From Gammaproteobacteria bacterium (GTDB lineage Bacteria > Pseudomonadota > Gammaproteobacteria > UWMA-0217): a stretch of DNA of 42,186 bases. The DNA lies in contig JALSHZ010000127.1 in assembly GCA_026981985.1 (NCBI GenBank), positions 1 through 42,186 on the forward strand, given 5' to 3'. Of this stretch, positions 8,231 to 16,481 are shown piece after piece. Each line of letters opens with the position of its first letter. Positions within the stretch are counted from its first letter, which is position 1. Below the pieces are notes generated by a model. That model worked only from the letters and a program-made list of their open reading frames with translations, searched no databases and was not told the DNA's origin. The position numbers were made by a program, and so were the translations under genes.

Positions 8231-8267
8231 AAAAAAAGAAAGCCGGATCATGCGCTGCATGTCCGGC
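8231..8267 (-). terminator. Terminator-like hairpin just before the cytochrome ribosome binding site
   Basis: On the minus strand GCCGGACATGC pairs with GCATGATCCGGC (one bulged base), followed by TTTCTTTTTTT. The T-run ends right next to the GGAG of the cytochrome gene. It can act as the phoX terminator or as an attenuator in the cytochrome leader. The rest of the 8219-8438 gap shows no further gene or clear promoter. Confidence 0.7.
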
Positions 8268-8438
8268 GAAATATGGTTGGTGCAAGGCGGTGCGTCGCCT
8301 GAGACCATCGGGAGATGCGCTGACATTTCCCGCCCTGCGGAGCCTGCTACCGGTTTATTGTGTGCGAGGTCGGTGCCTTTATGGGCAGGCAGCTAATAGG
8401 TGACGCCGACACTTGTCAGGCAGCTGGCTTGCCAACCA

Positions 8439-10355
8439 CTACTTGCTCAGGACATCTGCAGGAATGCCGTCGATATAGCCAATGAACGCCTTGAGTTGCT
8501 CATCGGTGGCATTTTGCAGTAATGCGGTATTTGGCTTGTCGCCAGCGCGGTTTTTCGGGTTGTCCTTGAAGGGGTGTTGCGCATTGAGAAAAATCACGCC
8601 TTTATCGCCAGAAATACCAATATCGACGCCGGTCACTTCCGCGCCAATCGGCAGTGATGCAATGCGCGTCAGTGTGCCTGTGCCGGTGTTGAAGGCCCAA
8701 GTCATGTTGTTCACGTGCTTGGTCGTATCTTCGCTGATCAGCAGCGTGTTGTGGCCAATATAGGTGATGTTGTCCGGATTCGAGATGCCATCTGGATCGC
8801 AATACCATTGGGCAGCATCGGGATCATCCGCCGCCAGTGTTTTACCCGTTACCAGCCCCTTCAGGATCGTGCCGCTGTAGTTATCATCCAGCGTCATTTC
8901 ATAGACACCACCACATGACTCTTTTGGCAGCTGGATGTGATCGGATTTTTCCTTGCCTTTATAGTTTTCTTCCATGCTCTTTTCGATGGCGCTGATTGCT
9001 ACGTAGAGTACGTTTTTATCCGGGTTGTAGGCCAATCCTTCTTCTTTGCGGAATTCAATGGTGGCACCCAGTACACCGGCGTATTTTCGTGATTCGAGAA
9101 AAGCCGCAGCCGTCTCCATCCCCGGTTTGAGTTTGAGGCATTCGGCGTGACTGTCTTCATACACGTACGAGAATCCGGTGGGGCAGTCATTGTTCGCATC
9201 GGGTGCCTGAATCTCGAAGATATCGGTCAACTTCATGTTGCTGTCGATCAGTGCTTTGATGTCATTGTCGCTGGCGTGTCCCAATTCGACCCAGCTCAAT
9301 GCGAATTGTCCGCCATTGTCCGCAGACTGTTGCAGCACTTTTGCAGCATAGAGTGTACCGGTCCAGTTTTCGGTGAATTGCGCGATGGGCTGGTCAGCGA
9401 CAAATTTCCACAGGCCCTTGGCGGTACCGTCGTCGCTCATGTAGAGCGTTTTCTTGTCTGGCATCATTACAGCCAATTCCGGTGTGTAGGAGCCGGTAAC
9501 GTAATGCTTGGCGCTTTTTGTCGTGCCGTCCGGTTGGGGCTGCACTTCGAGAATGTAGCCATAGTTGTAAGGATGGAAAGTGCTGCCGTTGTAACCGTTG
9601 GTTTTATCGACATCGTTGTCTTTCAGGTATTTGGACTGCTGCTCTACGTAGTTGCAGAAATAATTGAATTCGCCGCTGCTGTCGCTGTTGCTGCCGTCCA
9701 GGGCGCAGTCCACGTAGTAGGGCGAGGCGCTGTCGGCGTAGATCGAATTCAGTGAGTAGTTTTCCTCGCCGCCCAAGTGACTGCCATAGGGCGTTTTGGA
9801 GCTGGCGCAGTTGATGATGGTGCCGCCAACCGCAGCAAGGTCCACTGGCTTGGTGTCGATGGGGGACAGTTCGCCATTGTCGATACTGATGAGAGTGTTC
9901 ATCAGCTGCCCCGGGCGTTCTTCAAGGTGCGTGATCAGGCGGTATTGGTCGCCGACCTTAAAAAAAGAGTTGCCGTCGGGGCCATCCGAGATGTCCTGGG
10001 AGCCATCAGCCTTGATCAGCGGCTGACCATCTTTATCCACCATTACCCCCATGGTGCCGGAGCCGATCGTGTCACCCATCTTGGCAAGCGTTTTGTAGGC
10101 CAGAGGATAGTCGGTGGTCGAGCCGTCAGAATAACTGACAGTCAGTGTGCTGGAGACGCGCATCTGCTGTTTTTCAGTGTCGTTGGCGGACACGGCGAGC
10201 GGCGCGAAAGCAATACCGGAAATGGTCTTGCTTGTGCTGGGTGGCATATTGTTATCGGAGTTAATGCCATCGTTAGAATTACTATCGTTGTTGTCGCCGC
10301 AGGCGGCGATGCCCAAGGCTACCGCGACGGCCATATAGATCAGTGTCTGTTTCAT
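8439..10355 (-). CDS. PhoX-family (DUF839) alkaline phosphatase-like lipoprotein
   Basis: A 638-residue secreted protein of the PhoX/DUF839 type, which in characterised members hydrolyses phosphomonoesters using Ca and Fe. The N-terminus is a lipoprotein signal with lipobox IAAC (Cys19), followed by an Asn/Asp/Ser-rich linker. Family-type segments include CASSKTPYGSHLGGEEN (about residue 190), the equivalent of the PhoX cysteine and acidic metal-site region, and later KEEGLAYNPDKNVLYVAIS and CDPDGISNPDNITYIGHNTLLISED. Classical PhoX uses a Tat signal, while this copy has a lipobox and no twin arginine. A candidate Pho box lies upstream on the minus strand at 10410-10427. Family is likely; the enzymatic activity is inferred. 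Confidence 0.85.
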   Translation of the reverse strand: MKQTLIYMAVAVALGIAACGDNNDSNSNDGINSDNNMPPSTSKTISGIAFAPLAVSANDTEKQQMRVSSTLTVSYSDGSTTDYPLAYKTLAKMGDTIGSGTMGVMVDKDGQPLIKADGSQDISDGPDGNSFFKVGDQYRLITHLEERPGQLMNTLISIDNGELSPIDTKPVDLAAVGGTIINCASSKTPYGSHLGGEENYSLNSIYADSASPYYVDCALDGSNSDSSGEFNYFCNYVEQQSKYLKDNDVDKTNGYNGSTFHPYNYGYILEVQPQPDGTTKSAKHYVTGSYTPELAVMMPDKKTLYMSDDGTAKGLWKFVADQPIAQFTENWTGTLYAAKVLQQSADNGGQFALSWVELGHASDNDIKALIDSNMKLTDIFEIQAPDANNDCPTGFSYVYEDSHAECLKLKPGMETAAAFLESRKYAGVLGATIEFRKEEGLAYNPDKNVLYVAISAIEKSMEENYKGKEKSDHIQLPKESCGGVYEMTLDDNYSGTILKGLVTGKTLAADDPDAAQWYCDPDGISNPDNITYIGHNTLLISEDTTKHVNNMTWAFNTGTGTLTRIASLPIGAEVTGVDIGISGDKGVIFLNAQHPFKDNPKNRAGDKPNTALLQNATDEQLKAFIGYIDGIPADVLSK

Positions 10356-10409
10356 TGCTCTGATTCATCCTGGTTTGGTTGGAAAACAGCGCCACTGTAG
10401 ATGATCCAG

Positions 10410-10427
10410 ATGACAACACCGTTACAA
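10410..10427 (-). promoter_or_regulatory. Candidate weak Pho box upstream of the phoX-like gene
   Basis: On the minus strand TTGTAAC-GGTG-TTGTCAT are two heptamers with 11-bp start spacing; they match CTGTCAT at 4 of 7 and 6 of 7 positions. They lie 54 bp before the phoX-like ATG. Confidence 0.4.
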
Positions 10428-10486
10428 GGTGAGTGGAGATTTGTCGGGCGTTCTAGAAGAAAAATTGGTTTTCTGATATCGGCATT

Positions 10487-10515
10487 CTGTCATTCTTTTG
10501 TCATCTTTCTGTCTC
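10487..10515 (+). promoter_or_regulatory. Pho box (three in-phase PhoB half-sites) before the porin
   Basis: The heptamers CTGTCAT, TTGTCAT and CTGTCTC start at 10487, 10498 and 10509, each separated by a 4-bp T-rich spacer. Heptamers of this type at 11-bp spacing are the known PhoB operator arrangement. The box lies 52 bp before the porin ATG and 131 bp from the divergent phoX-like gene. Phosphate-starvation induction is therefore the strongest regulatory call in the window. Confidence 0.8.
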
Positions 10516-10566
10516 ATTATTCGCACTCCTGTAGTTTTTATCCAACACGAAAGTAGGAGTCTGCTG

Positions 10567-11513
10567 ATGAAAATGAAACTGATTGCCTTATCTGTCGCCG
10601 CTGCGGCGATGATGCCAGCCGTTGTGGGGGCTGATACCACGTTATATGGTAAGGCCCATCTCGCTGTTGAGTCCGAAGGTGCGGGTGAGAGTGTGATCGA
10701 GGTGAAGAGCCATGCGTCTCGCGTCGGCCTGAAAGGGAAAGAGGACCTTGGTAATGGACTAAAGGCTGTTTATAAATTCGAATGGCAGCTTGATATGGCC
10801 GATAAATCCAAAGGTTCCGACGATCACATAAAATCACGCAACCAATACGCCGGGCTGAGTGGCGGATTTGGTACGGTGTTGTTTGGGCGCCATGATACGC
10901 CGCTGAAGATGTCGCAGGAAAGTTTGATCTGTTCGGTGATATCTATGGCGATATCGCCAGACATCTTGCCGGCGAGGCTCGGGCAAACAACGTGGTGGCC
11001 TGGGTTTCACCAAAGTTTGGCGATGCAAAAATCGTTGCCGCCTACGTGCCTGCCGAAAATGCGGATAATGACAAGGTCATATCCATTGCGGCAATGTACG
11101 GTAGCAAGCCCTTGTATCTGGCATTGGCTTACAATGCCTATGATGAAGCTGTCGGCGTAGGTGATTCGCTGTTGCGTGCAACCGTTACCTGGAAGGCTGG
11201 TAATTTCGGTGTTGGCGCCATGTTCCAGCAAGCAGAGCCGACCACGGGTGACAGCACCGCTGCCTATGCAGTGAATGGTTATTTCAAATCGGGTAGCAAT
11301 AAATTCAAGCTGCAATTCCAGAGTGGTGAAGGGCAGGATGTTGGTGTCAAGACAGCCAAGATCAAAGAAGATGCGGCAACCATCAGTGTTGGTTGGGATC
11401 GCAAGATGAGTAAACGCACGAAAATATATCTTGCTGCACACAACACCACTTTTGATGACGACGCCAAAGACGATTTTACCAATATTGGCTTTGGCCTGGT
11501 TCACAAGTTTTGA
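10567..11513 (+). pseudogene. Outer-membrane porin broken by a single-base frameshift
   Basis: A Gram-negative porin (Porin_4-like, trimeric beta-barrel). The start is ATG at 10567 with a GGAGT motif upstream and a signal peptide ending near VVGA-DTTLYGK. The first frame reads through SRVGLKGKEDLGNGLKAVYKF and SRNQYAGLSGGFGTVLFGRHD, then loses sense after SQE (codon at 10918). From 10920 the -1 frame continues the porin as KFDLFGDIYGDIARHLAGEA and runs to the typical terminal phenylalanine (GLVHKF). One A is missing from the run at 10919-10921. The repaired protein would be about 315 residues. A Pho box upstream suggests a phosphate- or anion-selective channel (inference). Real decay, a recent mutation, or a sequencing error are all possible. 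Confidence 0.85.
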
Positions 11514-11538
11514 TGGTTTTTCTGTAGGGGCAGTTTGG

Positions 11539-11568
11539 TGTGGAGCGTGGCGCGATCAGCGCTCCACA
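11539..11568. terminator. Hairpin between the convergent porin and queG
   Basis: TGTGGAGCG (11539-11547) and CGCTCCACA (11560-11568) form a perfect 9-bp stem with a 12-base loop between the two gene ends. No T-run follows directly; a T-rich stretch starts about 18 bases later on the + strand. It probably serves as a shared terminator. Confidence 0.5.
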
Positions 11569-11593
11569 CATGATGTCTGGCAGGTATTTTTTG

Positions 11594-12667
11594 TTACGTG
11601 CTAATGGCGTCTCGATCTTGCAGCTGCATGATTGCCCAATTGATATGTTCCGCCACCACCGGGTCCGGATGGTGGCGCTTTTTTTCCAGTGCCGCGATGG
11701 CCGCCGGTGTGGCTTCACCATTACCCAGTGCAACGGCGATATTGCGCAGCCAGCTCGAGTGGCCGATGCGGCGGATGGGAGAACCTTCGAGGCGCTGGAG
11801 AAATTCTTTTTCCGTCCATCGAAAGAGATCGATGAGGGTTGCGCCGTCGAGCCCGTTACGCACATCGAAATCCGGGATAGTGGTGCTGTTGGCGAATCTG
11901 TTCCATGGACAGACAAGCTGGCAGTCATCACAGCCGTAAATTCGATTACCGATCAGCGGTCGCAGTTCGATGGGTATGGCGCCGCGGTTTTCAATGGTGA
12001 GGTAGGAGATGCACAGTCGTGCATCGACGATGCCGGGTTCGACGATCGCGCGGGTCGGACAGATGTCGATGCAAGCGGTGCAGCGACCGCAGTGGTCGCT
12101 CACGGGGGAATCGGGGGGCAGCGGCAGGCTGGTATAGATCTCGCCGAGAAAAAACCATGAGCCATCGCGAGCGAGAATATTGCTGTGCTTGCCGGTCCAG
12201 CCGATCCCGGCTTTGGCAGCGATGGGTTTTTCCAGCACCGGCGCGCTATCGACGAAGACACGGTAGCCGAAGGGTTCGGTGGCAGCTTCAATTTGTCGGG
12301 CCAGATGTTGCAGGCGCTTACGCATCAGCTTGTGGTAATCGCGGCCAAGGGCATAGCGGGAGACATAGCCGAGGCTGCTGTCGTCGAGTACTGCCCATGG
12401 GTCGCGACTATTGTTCGGGTAGTAGTCCATCCGTGCGCTGATAATGCTGATCGTGCCGGGCTCCAGCTCGGCCGGACGTGTGCGCTTGCTGCCGTGGCGC
12501 GCCATGTAATCCATATCGCCATGAAAGCCTTTGAGCAGCCAGGCGTTGAAGGCCTGCTCGGCTACACTGAGATTGGTGTCACTGATGCGGATGTCGCGAA
12601 AGCCGAGTGCATTGCCCCACTGGCGGATGTCTTCTACGAGCCGGGTCAGGTCAGGGGCTGTGGTCAT
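11594..12667 (-). CDS. queG: Epoxyqueuosine reductase QueG
   Basis: Cobalamin- and iron-sulfur-dependent enzyme that reduces epoxyqueuosine to queuosine in the anticodon of tRNAs with GUN anticodons; cytosolic. Two ferredoxin-like cysteine clusters are intact: C193-x2-C196-x2-C199-x3-C203 followed by Pro, and C246-x2-C249-x3-C253-Pro. The N-terminal half has the family segments DYMARHGSKRTRPAEL and YALGRDYHKLMRKRL, and the central VFVDSAPVLEKPIAAKAGIG. The start at 12667 gives 357 residues, normal for QueG; a reading from 12799 would run into nnr and add an unrelated 44-residue head. It is divergent from nnr across 60 bp. Confidence 0.95.
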   Translation of the reverse strand: MTTAPDLTRLVEDIRQWGNALGFRDIRISDTNLSVAEQAFNAWLLKGFHGDMDYMARHGSKRTRPAELEPGTISIISARMDYYPNNSRDPWAVLDDSSLGYVSRYALGRDYHKLMRKRLQHLARQIEAATEPFGYRVFVDSAPVLEKPIAAKAGIGWTGKHSNILARDGSWFFLGEIYTSLPLPPDSPVSDHCGRCTACIDICPTRAIVEPGIVDARLCISYLTIENRGAIPIELRPLIGNRIYGCDDCQLVCPWNRFANSTTIPDFDVRNGLDGATLIDLFRWTEKEFLQRLEGSPIRRIGHSSWLRNIAVALGNGEATPAAIAALEKKRHHPDPVVAEHINWAIMQLQDRDAIST

Positions 12668-12715
12668 CAGTCGTTGAGGTTCGTTTATTGAGCTGAGGCG
12701 GTTGGGGAATCGCAG

Positions 12716-12721
12716 TATAAT
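12716..12721 (+). promoter_or_regulatory. -10 box abutting the nnr start codon
   Basis: A perfect TATAAT is followed by CCGCGC and then the ATG of nnr at 12728, so transcription would begin at or next to the start codon. No good -35 is seen at 16-18 bp. There is no Shine-Dalgarno sequence between box and start. Confidence 0.45.
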
Positions 12722-12727
12722 CCGCGC

Positions 12728-14206
12728 ATGAAACTCTTGTCCCGACGTCTCTACACCGCCGCCCAGATTCGTAGCATCGAGCGTGAAGCTATCGATCACC
12801 TGGGGATTTCCGGTTTTACCTTGATGCAGCGTGCCGGCCAGGCCGTGTTCGAGCAGGTTGCCGCGCTGGCCGAACCCGATAGCAGTGTGCTGGTGGTGTG
12901 TGGGCCGGGCAACAATGGCGGCGACGGCTATGTGACCGCGACATTGTTATTGCAAGCGGGTTATGAGGTCGAGCTGGTGACGCTGGCGGATACCGAGGCG
13001 TTGCGGGGCGATGCCCGCCGCGCCTATCAGGCGTGGGTCGAGGCGGGCGGCAAGGTCAAGCAGTTCGATGGAACGTTCGATAGCGGCCATGCGGTCATCG
13101 TCGATGCGATTTTCGGTACCGGGCTGCAACGTCCGCTGGAGGGCAAGTATCTGTTGGCGGTGCAGCTCATCAACGAGGCCCGTATGCCGGTTGTCGCTGT
13201 CGATATTCCCAGTGGGCTTTCCAGTGAAACCGGTAACCCGATCGGGGGCGCGGTGGTGGCGGTTGAGACGGTCACCTTTATCGGTTTGAAGATCGGTCTG
13301 TTCGCCGGGCGCGCGGCCGATTTCTGCGGTACGGTTGTGCTCGACGATCTCGACTGTCCCGATGCGGCTTATGAGAAGGTGCAACCCGCGATGCTGCGGT
13401 TGCTGACGGAAGATCTTGGCAACTGGCTGCATCCGCGACCAGCGGTGTGTCACAAAGGTAATTTTGGGCGCGTGCTGGTGCTGGGTGGTGACCTCGGCAT
13501 GAGCGGTGCCGCGCGAATGGCAGCGGAAGCGGCGTTGCGTTGTGGTGCCGGGCTGGTTTCGGTTGGTACGCATCCTGATCATGCGTCGATGCTGAATGCT
13601 GGCAGGCCCGAGCTAATGGTGCGCGGCATCGACAGCGCGGCAACGCAGCGCAAACTGACCGAGCGTGCGACCGTAATCGCTGTCGGGCCGGGCATGCAGC
13701 AGGGTGCCTGGTCGCACAATTGCTGGTTACGCGCCAGCGCTGCCGATCAGCCGATGGTGGTCGATGCCGGTGCGCTCGATCATCTCGCCGCGGCGCCCGA
13801 TCGGCGTCATCATCGGGTGTTGACGCCGCATCCCGGAGAAGCGGCCAGATTGCTGGGTATTGAGACCGGTGAAGTACAACGTGACCGGCTGTGGGCAGCA
13901 AAAGAGCTGCGCATGCAGTATGGCGGTGTGATCGTGTTGAAAGGTGCGGGGACGATGATTGTCGGGCCAGGCGGCTTCTATCTTTGTGATGCGGGCAATC
14001 CCGGCATGGCCACGGGCGGTATGGGGGATGTGTTGACGGGTATCATCGCCGGCTTGCTGGCGCAGGGCTTCGATGCCGAGCTGGCCGCATGTCTCGGGGT
14101 GGTGATTCATGCCGCTGCGGGTGATCGTGCTGCTGCCGATGCGCCACGGGGGCTGCTGGCCACCGATCTCATGCCGCATATCCGCCAGCTGGTGAACCCG
14201 AAATGA
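12728..14206 (+). CDS. nnr: Bifunctional NAD(P)HX epimerase/dehydratase
   Basis: Metabolite repair enzyme: the N-terminal YjeF_N (NnrE) domain epimerises damaged NADHX/NADPHX and the C-terminal ribokinase-like (NnrD) domain dehydrates it using ADP. The epimerase domain shows CGPGNNGGDGYV (about 59-70) and VDAIFGTGL. The dehydratase domain shows HKGNFGRVLVLGGD, LTPHPGEAARLLG and NPGMATGGMGDVLTGIIAGL, all typical. The 492-residue length matches full-length fused bacterial proteins. It starts the housekeeping block and overlaps tsaE by four bases (ATGA), the same order as yjeF-yjeE of E. coli. Confidence 0.96.
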   Translation: MKLLSRRLYTAAQIRSIEREAIDHLGISGFTLMQRAGQAVFEQVAALAEPDSSVLVVCGPGNNGGDGYVTATLLLQAGYEVELVTLADTEALRGDARRAYQAWVEAGGKVKQFDGTFDSGHAVIVDAIFGTGLQRPLEGKYLLAVQLINEARMPVVAVDIPSGLSSETGNPIGGAVVAVETVTFIGLKIGLFAGRAADFCGTVVLDDLDCPDAAYEKVQPAMLRLLTEDLGNWLHPRPAVCHKGNFGRVLVLGGDLGMSGAARMAAEAALRCGAGLVSVGTHPDHASMLNAGRPELMVRGIDSAATQRKLTERATVIAVGPGMQQGAWSHNCWLRASAADQPMVVDAGALDHLAAAPDRRHHRVLTPHPGEAARLLGIETGEVQRDRLWAAKELRMQYGGVIVLKGAGTMIVGPGGFYLCDAGNPGMATGGMGDVLTGIIAGLLAQGFDAELAACLGVVIHAAAGDRAAADAPRGLLATDLMPHIRQLVNPK

Positions 14207-14652
14207 GGGTGGGACTGCCAAATGAAGCGGCCACCATCGCGCTGGCGCAGCGCCTGGTGCCACTGATCGAGCGCCTGAATATCGTCTATCTTCAGGGTGA
14301 TCTCGGCGCGGGGAAAACCACATTCACGCGGGCGCTGCTGCGGGCAATGGGGCATGAAGGTGCGGTCAAGAGTCCGACCTATACATTGGTTGAGCCATAC
14401 GAGATTGGCGGGCGGCCAGTCTATCATTTCGATCTCTATCGGCTGGCCGATCCTGAAGAGATGGAGTTCCTGGGGTTTGAAGACTATCTCGGTTCTGGGG
14501 CCTTGTGCCTGATAGAATGGCCGATCCGCGGAGCGGGCATGTTGCCACCCGCCGACCTCGACATTGCCCTGTTTCACGAGGCGGACGGGCGGCGCGCCGA
14601 ACTGAAGCTGGCCGATGCGTGGCAGGGAACAGCGGGGTTTACGCTCGCGTAA
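14203..14652 (+). CDS. tsaE: tRNA threonylcarbamoyladenosine biosynthesis ATPase TsaE
   Basis: ATPase that works with TsaB and TsaD to form t6A37 in ANN-decoding tRNAs. The Walker A motif GDLGAGKTT is at 32-40, followed by the family signature SPTYTLVEPYE and the HFDLYRL and LIEWP segments. The 149-residue length is normal. The start overlaps the end of nnr (ATGA), so it is translationally coupled. A 393-bp gap with a dispersed repeat separates it from amiC. Confidence 0.96.
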   Translation: MRVGLPNEAATIALAQRLVPLIERLNIVYLQGDLGAGKTTFTRALLRAMGHEGAVKSPTYTLVEPYEIGGRPVYHFDLYRLADPEEMEFLGFEDYLGSGALCLIEWPIRGAGMLPPADLDIALFHEADGRRAELKLADAWQGTAGFTLA

Positions 14653-14867
14653 ATGATGAGCGCGTAATCGTCGTCTGGCATTTGCTGGTGCCAAATGGCG
14701 GGATAACTCGAAGTTCGTCACCTATGTAGCTAAAAATCAAGAGAAAAGCTTGCTTTATTTCTCGTTGGGGCTAACATTGGAAAATAGCGCGTGCCGTGGT
14801 GGTGGCGCGGAAGAACTAAAGTTTCAGTGTTCATCATGGTTGAGGCTGCTGCTATCGCCTCTGATAG

Positions 14868-14972
14868 CTTCCCCCTTTGTCAAAGGGGGATTGAGGGGGA
14901 TTTTCAGGGGCTTGCTGTGAATGCATGGCCGTTCCAATCCCCCCTAACCCCCCTTTGCGAAAGGGGGGAATT
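14868..14972. repeat. Dispersed palindromic repeat, family A, copy 2
   Basis: About 105 bp: CTTCCCCCTTTGTCAAAGGG, then GATTGAGGGGGATTTTCAGG, a 30-bp centre, then AATCCCCCCTAACCCCCCTT and TGCGAAAGGGGGGAA. The outer halves are inverted copies of each other and each half contains its own CCCCCTTT/AAAGGGGG hairpin. It is the better copy of the element at 4921-5019. The remainder of the 14653-15045 gap holds an imperfect AT-rich hairpin near 14738-14762 and no gene. Confidence 0.8.
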
Positions 14973-15045
14973 GGCTGATGTGCAAATCTGAACGCCGAAA
15001 CTTGAGTTTTAGAACAGTAATAAACCGGATAACACGAATACCGCA

Positions 15046-16410
15046 GTGACCATGCAACGACTCAATACTCGAAGAATCTTTCTCCGCCGTTTGGCGGCCG
15101 CCATCGGGGCGGTGACCGTGGGCGAGGCGCCGTTGGCGTTTGCCGGCGCGAAGAACAGTATTCGCGATGTACGGCTCGAACGCACGGACAAGTCGCTTCG
15201 TGTTGTTTTCGACCTGGCTGGCAGTGCAAAACACAAGCTGTTTCATCTCAGCAACCCGAGCCGGGTGGTGCTCGACTTCCCCGGCACCACGCTGCCTGCC
15301 GGCAAACGGCTGGCTATCGAGCCTTCACCGTTGGTGAAAGGGCTGCGATATGGCAAAAGGAATAAAGACGACCTGCGCGTTGTTCTCGATCTCGACCAGC
15401 AGATGCAAACCAGTACCTGGGTGCGTCGAAGCGGTTCCCGCTATCAGCTGATTGTCGAGTTTGACCAGCCACCGGTTGTCAGCGCCGCAGCGCCGGCCAA
15501 ACGCAAGCCGGTTAAGACAGTCGAAAAGAAGAGACCGAAAAAACTACGTGATCTCGTCATTGCCATCGATGCTGGCCATGGCGGCAAGGATCCGGGTGCG
15601 CTGGGTAAGCGTGGCACGCATGAGAAGAAAGTTGTGCTTCAGGTAGCGCGCCGATTGGCGAAGCTGCTGGAGCGTGAGCCCGGTTACAAGCCGGTGTTGA
15701 TTCGCAATAGCGATGTCTTCCTGCCACTGCGTGAACGCATCAACAAGGCGCGCGCGGCCAAGGCTGACTTGTTCATCTCCATTCATGCCGACGCCTCGCC
15801 GAATCCGAAGGCACAGGGTTCATCGGTCTATGTGCTGTCGGAAAACGGGGCTTCCAGTGAAGCGGCGCGTTTTCTGGCGCAGCAGGAAAATGCAGTCGAC
15901 CTGATCGGCGGCGTCAGTCTCGATAATCGTGACCAGATGCTGGCGTCGGTGCTGCTCGATTTGTCGCAGCGCCACACCATCGAAACCAGCCAGAAAGCTG
16001 CCCAGCAACTGCTGGCTGAGCTGAACAAGGTGGGTAAGGTTCACAGTCCCCGGGTGGAGAAGGCGGCGTTCGTGGTGCTCAAGTCTCCCGATGTGCCGTC
16101 GGTACTGGTCGAGACCGCATTCATCTCCAACCCGCGTGAGGAAAAGCGCCTGCGAACCCGCGAGCATCAGCAGAAGCTGGCGCGCTCGATGGTCAAGGGT
16201 ATCAAGAAGTATTTTGCCGAACACGCACCGGACGATTCGCTGGTGGCGCGGATGCGGACCCAGGAGCATGTCATCCAGCGCGGCGACACACTCTCTGGCA
16301 TCGCCCACCAGTACCGTGTGCCGGTGGATCACCTGCGTAGCGTCAACGGCTTGGCTTCGGACAAGCTGCTGGTAGGCAAGAAGCTGAAGATTCCGGTTGC
16401 CGAAACGTAA
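15046..16410 (+). CDS. amiC: N-acetylmuramoyl-L-alanine amidase AmiC-type, Tat-exported
   Basis: Periplasmic zinc amidase that splits peptidoglycan between daughter cells. The N-terminus is a twin-arginine signal ([16 protein letters not shown]) ending near AFAGA, as in E. coli AmiC. An AMIN domain (about 38-140) targets the septum. The Amidase_3 catalytic domain (about 165-385) starts with [16 protein letters not shown], whose His is a zinc ligand, and contains [12 protein letters not shown] and [15 protein letters not shown] LysM domain (about 405-450, [16 protein letters not shown]) binds glycan. The start is GTG at 15046 or ATG at 15052; neither has a strong ribosome binding site. The gene ends at a terminator directly before mutL. 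Confidence 0.94.
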   Translation: MTMQRLNTRRIFLRRLAAAIGAVTVGEAPLAFAGAKNSIRDVRLERTDKSLRVVFDLAGSAKHKLFHLSNPSRVVLDFPGTTLPAGKRLAIEPSPLVKGLRYGKRNKDDLRVVLDLDQQMQTSTWVRRSGSRYQLIVEFDQPPVVSAAAPAKRKPVKTVEKKRPKKLRDLVIAIDAGHGGKDPGALGKRGTHEKKVVLQVARRLAKLLEREPGYKPVLIRNSDVFLPLRERINKARAAKADLFISIHADASPNPKAQGSSVYVLSENGASSEAARFLAQQENAVDLIGGVSLDNRDQMLASVLLDLSQRHTIETSQKAAQQLLAELNKVGKVHSPRVEKAAFVVLKSPDVPSVLVETAFISNPREEKRLRTREHQQKLARSMVKGIKKYFAEHAPDDSLVARMRTQEHVIQRGDTLSGIAHQYRVPVDHLRSVNGLASDKLLVGKKLKIPVAET

Positions 16411-16452
16411 CTCGATCTGCCCTCGCCATCTGGCGCTATTTTCCCGATAATG

Positions 16453-16480
16453 GCTCGGATACTTTCTATCCGGGCTTTTT
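16453..16480 (+). terminator. Rho-independent terminator ending one base before mutL
   Basis: GCTCGGATA-CTTTC-TATCCGGGC forms a 9-bp stem (one G-T pair), followed by TTTTT at 16476-16480. The mutL ATG begins at 16482, so the hairpin occupies the place where a ribosome binding site would be. Confidence 0.8.
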
Positions 16481-16481
16481 C

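Noticed and set aside
10914-10925. Programmed -1 frameshift in the porin
   Set aside because: The site GGAAAGTTT is not a classical X-XXY-YYZ slippery heptamer in the right phase and porins are not known to use frameshifting; mutation or read error is simpler.
14738-14762. Terminator after tsaE
   Set aside because: The GAGAAAAGC/GCTTTATTTCTC hairpin is AT-rich and imperfect, and lies about 85 bp after the stop; support is too weak.
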